Of a stretch of 64,000 nucleotides of DNA, positions 1-8,455 are shown piece after piece. Location: positions 310,001 to 374,000 of the forward strand of contig CASEWB010000006.1 of assembly GCA_949291545.1 (NCBI GenBank), given 5' to 3'. Made by a program: the position numbers and the translations under genes. The notes below the pieces were generated by a model. That model saw only the letters and a program-made list of their open reading frames with translations. It made no database searches and was not told where the DNA came from. Numbering within the stretch: position 1 is the first letter of the stretch; the number at the start of each line of letters is the position of its first letter. Origin of the DNA: an uncultured bacterium. GTDB taxonomy: Bacteria > Elusimicrobiota > Elusimicrobia > Elusimicrobiales > Elusimicrobiaceae.

Positions 1-224
1 GAGGACACGCCGCCGCCAATTACTTTGGCGTTTACGTCGTATTCTTTTTCCAAGTTGGTCACCACGAGCGGAGCCTTAACAGCGGCTTTGCAGCGGGCGT
101 GGTTGCCAAAGTATTCGTCCAAGGATTTGGCGTTTACCGTAATAACGCCTTTACCTTTCAAAAGTTCTACCTGGGCGACGGAGGTTTTTCTTCTTCCGGT
201 TTTCAGTTCTTTCGTATTGTTCAT
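1..224 (-). CDS. rpsI: 30S ribosomal protein S9 (partial, cut by window start)
   Basis: Small-subunit ribosomal protein whose basic C-terminal tail reaches the P-site tRNA. Only the first 74 codons are inside the window; the tail is outside. The start is ATG at 222-224, preceded by GAGGG about ten bases upstream. Near the N-terminus the S9 signature GRRKTSVAQV (residues 10-19) is followed by KGKGVITVNAKSLDEYF and the start of the GGG loop. It lies 15 bases downstream of rplM, the usual bacterial L13-S9 order, and is presumably cotranscribed with it. Identity is secure. Confidence 0.95.
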   Translation of the reverse strand, partial: MNNTKELKTGRRKTSVAQVELLKGKGVITVNAKSLDEYFGNHARCKAAVKAPLVVTNLEKEYDVNAKVIGGGVS

Positions 225-239
225 AAATTTTTATCCCTC

Positions 240-665
240 TTATTTACCAAAGCGTTCGGTGAAGGCGTGTTCTTCGCCGGCGAACAGTCTCAAGCGTTTC
301 ATTCTGGGCGCGCGGAGTTTGTTTTCGTCCAACATTCTCTTAACGGCCAGTTCCAATACTCTGGTGGGGTTCTTTTCCAACACTCTTTTTACCGGCGTTT
401 CTTTGGCGCCTTTGGCATAACCGGAGTGAGAGAAGTAAACCTTCTGTTCCATTTTGTTACCGGTCAATTTGATTTTGCCGGCGTTGGTGACAACGACGAA
501 ATCGCCGCAGTCCATATGAGGCGTATAGGTTCTTTTGTGTTTACCCATCAGCAAGACGGCAATTTGAGAAGCCAGTCTGCCCAAGGTTTGGCCCGTGGCG
601 TCAATGTGATGCCATTTGCGGGTGGTTTCAACTTCCTTGACGGAAGGCAAAAAAGTTTTTGTCAT
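240..665 (-). CDS. rplM: 50S ribosomal protein L13
   Basis: Large-subunit ribosomal protein, 141 residues, the normal length. Visible family features are WHHIDATGQTLGRLAS near residues 18-33, the HKRTYTPHMDCGDFVVV segment, and the C-terminal stretch around APRMKRLRLFAGEEHAF. It is the first gene of an L13-S9 pair. The leader is about 75 bases long after a TATAAT box at 744-749. The Shine-Dalgarno is poor: AAGG lies about 14 bases before the ATG. Confidence 0.97.
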   Translation of the reverse strand: MTKTFLPSVKEVETTRKWHHIDATGQTLGRLASQIAVLLMGKHKRTYTPHMDCGDFVVVTNAGKIKLTGNKMEQKVYFSHSGYAKGAKETPVKRVLEKNPTRVLELAVKRMLDENKLRAPRMKRLRLFAGEEHAFTERFGK

Positions 666-743
666 AATTTTTGTTTCTACCTTGTGTAATTAATGCGCAG
701 CGGAGTGGTGGCCGCTGTCTTAATGACTCGTGGTTTCCTATAT

Positions 744-749
744 ATTATA
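744..749 (-). promoter_or_regulatory. rplM: -10 box of the rplM-rpsI promoter
   Basis: A perfect TATAAT on the minus strand lies 79 bases before the rplM start, in the only gap between dusB and rplM. No good -35 is seen at 16-18 bases upstream, so the assignment rests on the -10 and the position. Confidence 0.55.
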
Positions 750-791
750 TCAAAATTTAGCGGATTTTTTGCACTTCTGCCCACGGGCTTT

Positions 792-1778
792 CTACAAACC
801 GGCTTCCACGCGGGCAAAGGTTCTAGAAAAAAGGGCTTCAATATCGGCCAGGGCGTCCAACCGTACAAATTGGCCGCGCACCTCCGAAGCGCCCGGAAAA
901 TCTTTTATCCAGTATCCGGCTGTTTTGCGGCTGCGGTTTACGCCAATGCGTTCCCCGTAGTAGGCCACATTTTCCCGGATAAGGTCCAAATAAATATGCA
1001 GGCGGCTAAGCGGCGTATGGGAAGACGGCGTTTTGCCGGAAAAAACATCTATAATATCCCGGAAAACAAACGGGTTCCCCACCGCGCCGCGGCCAATCAT
1101 TACGCCGGCGCAGCCGGCATCCAAAAAAGGCTGTGCCGTTTGGGCGTCCACAATGCCGCCGTTGCCAATAACCGGGATTTTTACCGCTGCGCACGCTTCG
1201 GCCACGGCTGGCACATTAGGCGGCCCGGAGTGAACGTCCACCGCCGCCCGTGCGTGCAACACCACGGCCGCGGCCCCGGCGCTTTCGGCCAGTTTGGCCA
1301 GCCGAACGCTTAAAATTTCTTTATGCGTCAAGGCAATACGCGTTTTTAGCGTAACGGGAATTTTAACACTCTTTACCGCAGCTTCCACCAACCGCCCCAG
1401 CTTGGCTTCGTCTTTCATTAGCACACAGCCGGCGCCGGCCTTGTTAATTTTTTTAACGGGGCAGCCGGCATTTAAATCCACGATATCGGCCCCTTGAGCT
1501 TCGGCGTTGCGGGCGGCTTCGGCAATGGTTGCTTCGTCCGAGCCGAAAATTTGCATTGAAACGGGGTGTTCCTTGGGGTTTATTTGCAGCATGCGCCCGC
1601 TTTTGGCATTGCCGTAATGCAGGGCGTGCGCCGACACCATCTCCGCACACACCAACCCCGCCCCGCCTTTTAGGCACAACACCCGAAAAGGTGAATCGGT
1701 AATGCCAGCCATGGGCGCTAACAACAAATTGTTGGCAGCCGTAAAAGAACCTATGGTAAGCGGGCGGATATAGTTCAT
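792..1778 (-). CDS. dusB: tRNA-dihydrouridine synthase, DusB type
   Basis: FMN-dependent enzyme that reduces specific uridines in the tRNA D-loop to dihydrouridine. The 328-residue product has the N-terminal TIM-barrel motif LLAPMAGITDSPFR (residues 19-32), the FMN/substrate segment PVSMQIFG, and DLNAGCPVKKINKAGAG with the expected catalytic Cys at about residue 106. The GNGGI and GVMIGRGAVGNP phosphate-binding motifs follow. The family usually reads NMGCP; NAGCP is a minor variant. Its ATG overlaps the stop of the upstream lipoprotein gene by four bases, so it is translationally coupled as the last gene of the nucleotidase cluster. Confidence 0.93.
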   Translation of the reverse strand: MNYIRPLTIGSFTAANNLLLAPMAGITDSPFRVLCLKGGAGLVCAEMVSAHALHYGNAKSGRMLQINPKEHPVSMQIFGSDEATIAEAARNAEAQGADIVDLNAGCPVKKINKAGAGCVLMKDEAKLGRLVEAAVKSVKIPVTLKTRIALTHKEILSVRLAKLAESAGAAAVVLHARAAVDVHSGPPNVPAVAEACAAVKIPVIGNGGIVDAQTAQPFLDAGCAGVMIGRGAVGNPFVFRDIIDVFSGKTPSSHTPLSRLHIYLDLIRENVAYYGERIGVNRSRKTAGYWIKDFPGASEVRGQFVRLDALADIEALFSRTFARVEAGL

Positions 1779-3265
1779 GGCACTTTTTTCCAGCGGCCTA
1801 TTTCGGGTGCCGTTACCGTTTTTTGGCGGGAAAGGCAGGAGCGCATAATTTGCCGGGCTTCCACAAACGTATTTTTAAACTCCAGCGAATCAATAAACCC
1901 GTCGTGCCCAAAACCGCCCGCCAACACATGGTCCGTTACGGCAAAGCGGTACGTTTCCTGCGGGCGGACGATACGGCCGTTGTCCAGCGTGACGCGGCGG
2001 ATTTTGCGCCCACGGGGGGTATCGGCATATGTAACGGAAAACCCCGCAATTTGAGGGAAATTATCCTTAGCGTTTAAAGAAGCTTCCAACGCTTTTAAAA
2101 AAGCTTCGCCCCGAATGGTAATAAACGTAATATTGTCCCCATACGGATAGGCTTTGTACAGGTCATATTCGGTAAGCTGCCCGGCCGGGAGCGAACTGCG
2201 GATAGAATCCGAATTCAAAATAGCCCCATCTAATTTGGACCATTTATACAGGCACTGCGTCAGCAAATTACCCAAGGCGGATTCCTGCCCCAACGCCGTT
2301 AAAATAGGTTCCGGCAGCTGGGCCACGCGCGCATTCATTTTTTTGCGGGTTTCGGCGCGCAGCAAGGAAGCCCGCTGAGCAATTTCATTATCTTCGCCGT
2401 AAGTTTCTTTCAGCAGGGCGATGTCTTCAAAAGTCATATCCCGCAGTTGCTTGTTTTTATCAAACGAAAGCTGAATATGGGCCACGCTGTCCAACTTGGA
2501 ACCGGGGTATACAATCAGCGTTTTATTGATTTGGTCCGTTTCGGCGTTTTCGCGGTCTTTGTTGGAACTTAAAATAAGGTCTATGCCGGTGGTTTCTTCG
2601 GCGATGGAGGTTTCGCTTACGCTGTTTTCCTGCCGGGCGGAAAGCGAACTAAGAACAATCACGCAATCCACGCCTTTTTCCCGCAGCAGCGCGGTCATTT
2701 CCTGTGCCACCTGTACGGGGTCCAACGCTTGCAGGCCCAACAAGCGGGCTTTGTTTTTATTAACGGTTTGCGGGTCTATCAGCCCAAAGATACCAATTTT
2801 AATGCCATTTATCGTGCGGATTTGGTAATCGTGCATTGGCCAGGGAATTTGGTTTTCCAGCCGCAGGTTAGACACAACAAACGGATAAGGCAGTTCCCGC
2901 ACGATATCCCGAAGGGACGGCCAGCCGTATACCAAGTCTTTATCGCTGATGGTTCCTGCCGTATAGGGCAAGGTGCGGGCCAATTCGGCCACATACGCGC
3001 CCTTGGTCATAGTGCCTTCCGGCGCGGAACCGAACCAGTTTCCCCCGTCAAACAGGAGGAAATCCCCTTCCCGTTTTTGCAGGAAATTTTTGAGAATGGC
3101 ATAGCCCCCCGCCTCGCGGTTATCCCAGCGAGGTTCCGGGCGGGACCAATAAAACCCCTGCACGTCCGCCGTGTAGAATACATCTATATGGGTGCGTGCC
3201 TCGCGCCCGCAGGCGCTTAAACAAACCAATCCCGCCGCCGCTAATAAAAAACCTTTTACCCGCAT
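1775..3265 (-). CDS. Lipoprotein of the 5'-nucleotidase (UshA-like) family with degenerate metal site
   Basis: The 496-residue product starts with a lipoprotein signal peptide (lipobox LSAC, Cys19), so it is predicted to be lipid-anchored. It aligns end to end with the intact nucleotidase at 3267-4733. The C-terminal substrate domain is preserved: GNLLTQCLYKW, SDSIRSSLPAG and YPYGDNITF. The N-terminal metallophosphoesterase ligands are mostly gone. DxHG reads DVQG (residues 34-37), GDF reads GGNWF, GNHEF reads SDKDL, the HD after the VVVL strand reads SS, and GGHAH reads SSNKD. By family knowledge this should abolish two-metal catalysis, so a binding or structural role is inferred. It begins one base after its upstream paralogue and overlaps dusB by four bases, so it is not decaying freely: the frame is open and coupled. 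Confidence 0.8.
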   Translation of the reverse strand: MRVKGFLLAAAGLVCLSACGREARTHIDVFYTADVQGFYWSRPEPRWDNREAGGYAILKNFLQKREGDFLLFDGGNWFGSAPEGTMTKGAYVAELARTLPYTAGTISDKDLVYGWPSLRDIVRELPYPFVVSNLRLENQIPWPMHDYQIRTINGIKIGIFGLIDPQTVNKNKARLLGLQALDPVQVAQEMTALLREKGVDCVIVLSSLSARQENSVSETSIAEETTGIDLILSSNKDRENAETDQINKTLIVYPGSKLDSVAHIQLSFDKNKQLRDMTFEDIALLKETYGEDNEIAQRASLLRAETRKKMNARVAQLPEPILTALGQESALGNLLTQCLYKWSKLDGAILNSDSIRSSLPAGQLTEYDLYKAYPYGDNITFITIRGEAFLKALEASLNAKDNFPQIAGFSVTYADTPRGRKIRRVTLDNGRIVRPQETYRFAVTDHVLAGGFGHDGFIDSLEFKNTFVEARQIMRSCLSRQKTVTAPEIGRWKKVP

Positions 3266-3266
3266 A

Positions 3267-4733
3267 TTACCGTTGGCGAATCCTCCCGGTGTCGGGCGCG
3301 GAGGCCGGCCCCTTGCGCAAGGCCTCTTCCATCAAATCGCGAATGGTTTTGGACCCGGCGGATTTTTTGTCTTTCGCAGAAATACGTTTAAACATCCACC
3401 CTTCGCTTCCGCCGCCGGCAATATAGGTGTTGGTGGCCAGCGTGTATTTGCGCCGGTTTTGAACCGGCTGCCCATCTACAAAAATTTCAATATCTTTGAT
3501 TTTGCCTTTCTTGTTTTTTTGATAAGTAATGGTCAAACCCGAATAAGAATATAAGCTGTTGGGCGCAAAACTTTTTTTAATAAATTTCTTTAAAAATTTA
3601 CCGTCTACCGTTACAAACGTAATGGTATTGTCAAACGGGTGGATTTCAATCAAATCCCGTTTGGTAACCGGCCCTTTTTGCATATCTACACGGGTGCCGC
3701 CGTTGTTGTGTATAGCAATTTGCGCGCCGGAGTAAGAGCGGATCAAATCGGCAATCCAGTTATTTAGCGGTGCGTCCTGGCGGTCCGGCTGTTGGGGCGT
3801 GCGGGAAAGTGTTTCGGCAGCTTCTCCCAGCACTTCGTCCACCCCCGGTTCACGCAAAGAATCGGCATAGGCTTTTATTTCGGCGTCTTCGCCGGTTTGC
3901 GCCACCACCAGCGGTATTAATTCGGACTTGGCCGACACAAATTTACCGGTTTTATCGTCGGTTTCTATCGTAATACGGCTGACGTTTTGCAAATTGCAGC
4001 CGCTTTCTACAAACAAGGTGCCTCCAATATATTTGTTTTGGAAAATATTATGTGCATGCCCGCCCAACACTACATGCACGCGGCCGCCAAATTTGCGGCC
4101 GATATCCTGCACATAAGATTGGGTCCCGTGTTTTTCGTCCTGTAAAGAATCGTGCACCAAAACCACCACTACGTCTGGGTTTTTGCTTTCCAATTCTTTC
4201 AGTGCTTTTTCCAACGCCGCCAGCGGTTTGCCATAAGTATACAGTTTGGAAGGATTAGTAGGCGTGCGGTTAGCCAACCCAATTACCGCCACTTTTACGC
4301 CATTTTCGTCGAACACTTTGTAAGGCAACACAGAAGGCGGATATTTGCCGGTGGCGGATTCAAAAAAGTTCGCCGCCAACACCGCAAACTGCGCGTTATC
4401 CAACAGCGGAGCAAGCCCTTCGCCTTTAAAATCAAACTCGTGGTTGCCGATAGTGGCCGCATCGTAGCTCATGCGGTTCATCATTTGTACGCCTTTGAAG
4501 CCTTTTGAATTGCGGGTTTCCACCGTGCCGTTGGCAAAGTCCCCGCTGTCCAAGAGCATATAGCTGGCCGGGCCGGCTTTAATTACCGCTTCCAGGGCGG
4601 CATACCCCCCTTGCCCGTGCTGCGGATAGAAAAATCCGTGCACATCACTTGTGTGATAAATCGTAGTCGTCTTAGCCGTTAAGGCCAGCGGCACGAGTAA
4701 AGCTGCCAAAAGCAGCAACCAGGTTTTTTTCAT
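3267..4733 (-). CDS. Periplasmic 5'-nucleotidase / 2',3'-cyclic phosphodiesterase, UshA-like, intact
   Basis: Predicted exported metallophosphoesterase that dephosphorylates nucleotides, with 488 residues. A signal peptide (MKKTWLLLLAALLVPLALTA) precedes all metal motifs: HTSDVHGFFYP, LLDSGDFANGT, GNHEFDF, VLVHDS and GGHAHNIF. The C-terminal domain shows HNNGGTRVD and HPFDNTITF, which line the substrate pocket in this family. AAGGAG lies eight to nine bases before the ATG. It is the only member of the local triplet that looks catalytically complete. The exact substrate (NMP, UDP-sugar or cyclic nucleotide) cannot be told from sequence. Confidence 0.9.
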   Translation of the reverse strand: MKKTWLLLLAALLVPLALTAKTTTIYHTSDVHGFFYPQHGQGGYAALEAVIKAGPASYMLLDSGDFANGTVETRNSKGFKGVQMMNRMSYDAATIGNHEFDFKGEGLAPLLDNAQFAVLAANFFESATGKYPPSVLPYKVFDENGVKVAVIGLANRTPTNPSKLYTYGKPLAALEKALKELESKNPDVVVVLVHDSLQDEKHGTQSYVQDIGRKFGGRVHVVLGGHAHNIFQNKYIGGTLFVESGCNLQNVSRITIETDDKTGKFVSAKSELIPLVVAQTGEDAEIKAYADSLREPGVDEVLGEAAETLSRTPQQPDRQDAPLNNWIADLIRSYSGAQIAIHNNGGTRVDMQKGPVTKRDLIEIHPFDNTITFVTVDGKFLKKFIKKSFAPNSLYSYSGLTITYQKNKKGKIKDIEIFVDGQPVQNRRKYTLATNTYIAGGGSEGWMFKRISAKDKKSAGSKTIRDLMEEALRKGPASAPDTGRIRQR

Positions 4734-4772
4734 AAGACTGTTCTCCTTGCCGTGGGAATAATTTTATGGTAA

Positions 4773-4808
4773 CAAAAACGCCGTTTCCCATTCAAGGCGG
4801 AAACGGCG
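4773..4808 (-). terminator. Rho-independent terminator after the frameshifted nucleotidase gene
   Basis: On the minus strand GCCGTTTCC pairs with GGAAACGGC (arms at 4799-4807 and 4780-4788) and is followed by GTTTTTGTT. It separates the frameshifted upstream paralogue from the intact gene. Confidence 0.8.
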
Positions 4809-4814
4809 CAAAAT

Positions 4815-6277
4815 CTATTTTTCGATGGTCCTGCCGGTAGACGGAGGAATTAAAACCCCGCGTTTTAAATCGTCCTCCAGCACTTGGCGCATGGTTTTGG
4901 ATCCGGCCGGGCGGAGCGCCCCTTGCGGCAGCGTTTTAAACAGTTTTCCTTCACTCCCGCCGCCGGCTACATAAGAATTAACGGATACCGTGTACAGTTT
5001 ATCCTCCTGCAGTTTTTGCCCGCGCACCCAAATAGTAAGATTTTTAATCTTCCCGTTTTTCGTTTTATGGTACGATACGCTCAGCCCGCAATAGGCCAGC
5101 CGGTTCCAGGGGATTAATCCGCCTGCCACCAGTTTCTTTAGGAAAGTCCCGCTTACCTGAGCCGTAACAATGGTGTTATCAAAAGGGTACAAATCGATAA
5201 TGTCCCGCCGGGTAATGTTGCCCGCCGGCAGGCCCACGCGCGCACCGCCCGTGTTGTGAATGCACACATCGGCCGGGGCGTAGCGGCAAGTGGCGTCCGC
5301 CACCCAGTTATCCACAGGGGAATCCATATGCCCCGGCGTTTGGGCGCGTTTTTCCAACGCGGCCGACGCTTGCCCGATTACTTCGTCCACTTCTTTTTCG
5401 CGCAGGGATTGGGCATATTTTTTGATTTGCGGGTTCTCCCCTGTTTGCGCCGTATCCAGCGCAATTAATTCCGACTCGGAAGAAACGACCTTGCCCGTTT
5501 TATCATCGGTTTGCAAGGTGACCTTGGTGACATATTGGAAATTGCTCCCGCTTTCGGCAAATAAAATGCCGCCGCGGCGTTCGTTTTGGAAAATTTTATG
5601 TGCGTGTCCGCCCAGCACCACGTCCACCCGGCCGGAGAGCTGCCGCCCGATTTCTCCCATATAAAAGGGGTGTCCGGGGCGGTCGTCCGCCAGTGAATCA
5701 AGTGCCAGCACCACCACTGCATCTGGGTTCTTTTTTTCCACTTCCGTCAATGTTTGTTTGAGCGCCGGGAACGGTTTGGAAAGCGTATACTTGCTGGTTT
5801 TTTAGTCGGGTTTTGGTTGGCTAAACCAATCACGGCCACTTTCACGCCGTTTACTTTGAAAATTTTATACGGCAAAATGCCTTTGGGGTATTCCCCTGTT
5901 TGCGCATCGGTCAAGTTGGCGGCCAGTACGGCAAAATCCGCTTTTTTTACCAAAGAGGCAAAGCCGTCGTCTTTAAAAGCAAATTCGTGGTTCCCCACGG
6001 TGGCGGCATCATACCCCAGGCGGTTCATTAGCTGCACGGCTTTTAACCCGTTGGAACGTTGGGTTTCCACCGTTCCTTCGGCAAAATCTCCGCCGTCCAG
6101 CAACAAGTAGGGGTTTGTTTCCTTATCCAGAACGGCTGCCAACGCAGCCGCGCCGCCGCGCCCGTTTTTGGGGTAAAAAAAGCCGTGCGTATCGCTGGTG
6201 TGATACAGCGTAACGGTTTTGGAAAATGCGGGAGCAAACAAAAAAAGACAACCCAACAAAACAAAATATTTTTTCAT
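4815..6277 (-). pseudogene. 5'-nucleotidase paralogue interrupted by a -1 frameshift in an A6 run
   Basis: Same family and architecture as the intact gene at 3267-4733. The N-terminal part (6277 down to about 5803) has a signal peptide, HTSDTHGFFYP, LLDGGDFAEGT and GNHEFAF, then falls out of frame at a run of six A (5798-5803 on the plus strand as T). The remaining part continues in the -1 frame with GGHAHKIF, HNTGGARVG and YPFDNTIV. Adding one A restores a 487-codon frame, against 488 in the neighbour. The HD motif also reads LD (VLALDS), so one metal ligand is missing even in the repaired frame. The start is ATG at 6275-6277 with AGGAGA just before it; a longer upstream reading into nifS has no signal peptide at its start. 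It could be a true pseudogene, a sequencing homopolymer error, or slippage-dependent expression. Confidence 0.8.
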
Positions 6278-6291
6278 TTTTCTCCTAATAG

Positions 6292-6317
6292 AAAAAACCG
6301 CGCTTCCGTAGAAGCGC
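6292..6317 (-). terminator. Terminator between nifS and the nucleotidase cluster
   Basis: On the minus strand GCGCTTC and GAAGCGC form a 7-bp stem with a four-base loop, followed by GGTTTTTTC. It starts seven bases past the nifS stop codon and ends just before the ribosome-binding site of the next gene, so it could also act as an attenuator. Confidence 0.75.
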
Positions 6318-6324
6318 AGCAAAA

Positions 6325-7494
6325 TCAAGCGGCTAAACGCGAAAAAGGCGAAATTTTACGCAGCCGTTCAATAATAGCAGGCAGTTCCCGAAGCACCAAG
6401 TCTATATCGTCTTCGGTTGTTTGGTCCGAAAGAGAAAAACGGATAGACCCGTGCGCAAATTGAAACGGCACGCCCATCGCGCGCAATACATGCGAGGGTT
6501 CCAACGAGCCCGACGTACACGCCGAACCCGACGAAGCACAAACACCCAAATCATTTAAATACATCAAAATAGATTCGCCCTCAATATACCCAAAGCTGAT
6601 ATTGGTGGTATTGGGCACGCGGTGTTCCGGGTCGCCATTTACTTTTACGTCCGGCACCGTCGCCAAAATGCCTTTTTCCAGCTTGTCGCGCAAGGCGGCA
6701 ATCTTTTGGGAAGTACCGTCGGCCAGGCGTTTTTGCGCCAGTTCGGCCGCTTTGCCCAACCCCACGATGTAGGGCACATTCTCCGTACCTGCACGGCGGT
6801 GGCGTTCTTGGTGGCCGCCCATTAAATAAGGCATAAACAGCGTGCCGCGGCGCACATACAAAGCGCCAACGCCTTTCGGCCCGTGGAATTTGTGCCCGGA
6901 CAAAGACAGCATATCAATATCCGCTTCTTGCACATGGACCGGGATTTTGCCCACGGTCTGTACGGCGTCTGTATGAAAGAGCGCGCCCTTTGCGTGCGTC
7001 AAGCGGGCAATATCCGCAATGGGGAAAATGGTTCCTGTTTCGCTGTTGGCCCACATAACAGACACGAGGGCTGTGTCTTCGTCCAGTACGCTTTGAAAGC
7101 GCGCCATATCAAAACGGCCCTTTTCGTCTACGCCGATAAAGTCCACCCGGTAGCCTTGCGCTTCCAAATATTTGTACGGCTCCATCACCGCCGGGTGTTC
7201 CACCGCAGACGTAATGATGTGTTTCTTTTTGGGTTGGGTGCGCACGGCGGAAAAAATGGCGGTATTATCGCTTTCCGTAGCGCAGGAAGTAAAAATAATT
7301 TCGTCCGCGTGGGCCGCGCCGATTAAATCCGCCACTTGCTGGCGGGCGGCATCAATGGCGTGGCGGTTGCTGCCGCCAAACGTATGCATACTGGAAGCGT
7401 TGCCGTATTTTTCGGAAAAATACGGGAGCATCGCTTCCACTACGGCGGGAGCGCATTGGGTGGTGGCGTTGTTATCCAGATAAATCACTTTCAT
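6325..7494 (-). CDS. nifS: Cysteine desulfurase, NifS type
   Basis: PLP enzyme that takes sulfur from cysteine for Fe-S cluster assembly. The 389-residue product opens with YLDNNATT, carries the PLP lysine in SGHKFHGPKG (K202) and the catalytic cysteine in SSGSACTSGS (Cys326) within the mobile loop, and has HRRAGTENV. It starts one base after nifU ends, so the two are one transcriptional unit delivering sulfur to the NifU scaffold. No nitrogenase genes are nearby, so this is most likely the general Fe-S machinery, as in other anaerobes that use NifSU. Confidence 0.95.
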   Translation of the reverse strand: MKVIYLDNNATTQCAPAVVEAMLPYFSEKYGNASSMHTFGGSNRHAIDAARQQVADLIGAAHADEIIFTSCATESDNTAIFSAVRTQPKKKHIITSAVEHPAVMEPYKYLEAQGYRVDFIGVDEKGRFDMARFQSVLDEDTALVSVMWANSETGTIFPIADIARLTHAKGALFHTDAVQTVGKIPVHVQEADIDMLSLSGHKFHGPKGVGALYVRRGTLFMPYLMGGHQERHRRAGTENVPYIVGLGKAAELAQKRLADGTSQKIAALRDKLEKGILATVPDVKVNGDPEHRVPNTTNISFGYIEGESILMYLNDLGVCASSGSACTSGSLEPSHVLRAMGVPFQFAHGSIRFSLSDQTTEDDIDLVLRELPAIIERLRKISPFSRLAA

Positions 7495-7495
7495 A

Positions 7496-8347
7496 CTAGG
7501 CTTGCTCCACCGTAAGGGACGCGTCCACTTTTTCTTTCAGTGTTTTTTCGATAAAATTTTTCAGCGTGCCAGCCGCACCCGCGCAGCCACTGCACATACC
7601 CGTCAAGCGGATCTTTACAACCGTTCCGGCCAAATCCACCAATTCGGCAGATCCTCCGTCCATATTCAGCTTGGGGCAAACATCTTCTTCCAGCACATGT
7701 TCAATCATTTTGATTTTTTCTACCACGGTCATTTGAGCAAACGTTTTCTTTTCCGCGGCGGCAGGCACTTCGCACGCACCGTTTACTTTGTCTAAGATTT
7801 TTTGGATTTCCCCTTTGCACCGGCCGCAGCCGCCGCCGGCCTTGGTAAAGTGGGTTACGTCTTCTACGGTTTTTAAATGGTTGGCGCGAATAGCCTTGAT
7901 AATGGTTTCTTCGGATACGTTAAAACAATGGCAGACGATTTTTTCTTCCTGTTGTTCAAACACCACAGGCTGCCCGCCCTGGCGATAGCTTTTTACAGCG
8001 GCTTCCAAAGCCTCCATACCCATTACCGAGCAATGCATCTTTTCCGCCGGGAGCGTGCCCAGCGCGTCGGCAATATCCTGGTTGGTGATTTTGGACGCTT
8101 CGGCAATGGTTTTGCCTTTAATCATTTCCGTTAAAATGGAGGAGGAGGCTATCGCGCTGGCACAGCCGAACGTTTCGAATTTAGCATCTTCAATTACGTC
8201 GGTTTCTTTGTTTACTTTAATCGTCAGCTTCAGCGCGTCGCCGCACACCAGACTGCCGACTTGGCCCGTGCCGTCGGCATTGGGAATGGCGCCCACGTTG
8301 CGCGGATTTCTAAAATGATCCATTACTTTGTCCGTATAGTCCCACAT
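7496..8347 (-). CDS. nifU: Fe-S scaffold protein NifU, three-domain form
   Basis: Scaffold on which Fe-S clusters are built. The 283-residue product has the full modular layout. The IscU-like N-domain holds Cys35, Cys62 and Cys106. A central BFD-type [2Fe-2S] domain has CHC near residue 140 and CGRC near 173. The C-terminal Nfu domain has CSGC in MCSGCAGA. Many bacteria have only separate IscU or Nfu proteins, so the intact triple fusion is worth noting. The start is supported by AAAGGGGG about six bases upstream and by a TATAAT box 30 bases upstream. It is first in the nifU-nifS operon. Confidence 0.95.
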   Translation of the reverse strand: MWDYTDKVMDHFRNPRNVGAIPNADGTGQVGSLVCGDALKLTIKVNKETDVIEDAKFETFGCASAIASSSILTEMIKGKTIAEASKITNQDIADALGTLPAEKMHCSVMGMEALEAAVKSYRQGGQPVVFEQQEEKIVCHCFNVSEETIIKAIRANHLKTVEDVTHFTKAGGGCGRCKGEIQKILDKVNGACEVPAAAEKKTFAQMTVVEKIKMIEHVLEEDVCPKLNMDGGSAELVDLAGTVVKIRLTGMCSGCAGAAGTLKNFIEKTLKEKVDASLTVEQA

Positions 8348-8373
8348 ACAAGACCCCCTTTCCTATATATATT

Positions 8374-8379
8374 ATTATA
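8374..8379 (-). promoter_or_regulatory. nifU: -10 box of the nifUS promoter
   Basis: TATAAT on the minus strand, 26 bases before the nifU ATG. It lies in the 108-base divergent gap with nadK. No convincing -35 and no recognisable IscR-type site was found by eye. Confidence 0.6.
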
Positions 8380-8440
8380 TCATTTTGCCTTTGGGCGGCT
8401 ATGCCCTGCGCCCGGGCTCCTTTCCGCCAGCTCTTTTTGC

Positions 8441-8446
8441 TAAAAT
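8441..8446 (+). promoter_or_regulatory. nadK: Extended -10 box of nadK, nearly leaderless
   Basis: TGC-TAAAAT matches an extended -10. Only nine bases separate it from the nadK ATG and there is no Shine-Dalgarno, so the transcript would start within two or three bases of the start codon. Confidence 0.5.
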
Positions 8447-8455
8447 AAAGATACT

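Noticed and set aside
6325..8347. nifU-nifS as part of a nitrogen-fixation island
   Set aside because: No nitrogenase or accessory nif genes are in the window; many anaerobes use NifUS for general Fe-S assembly.
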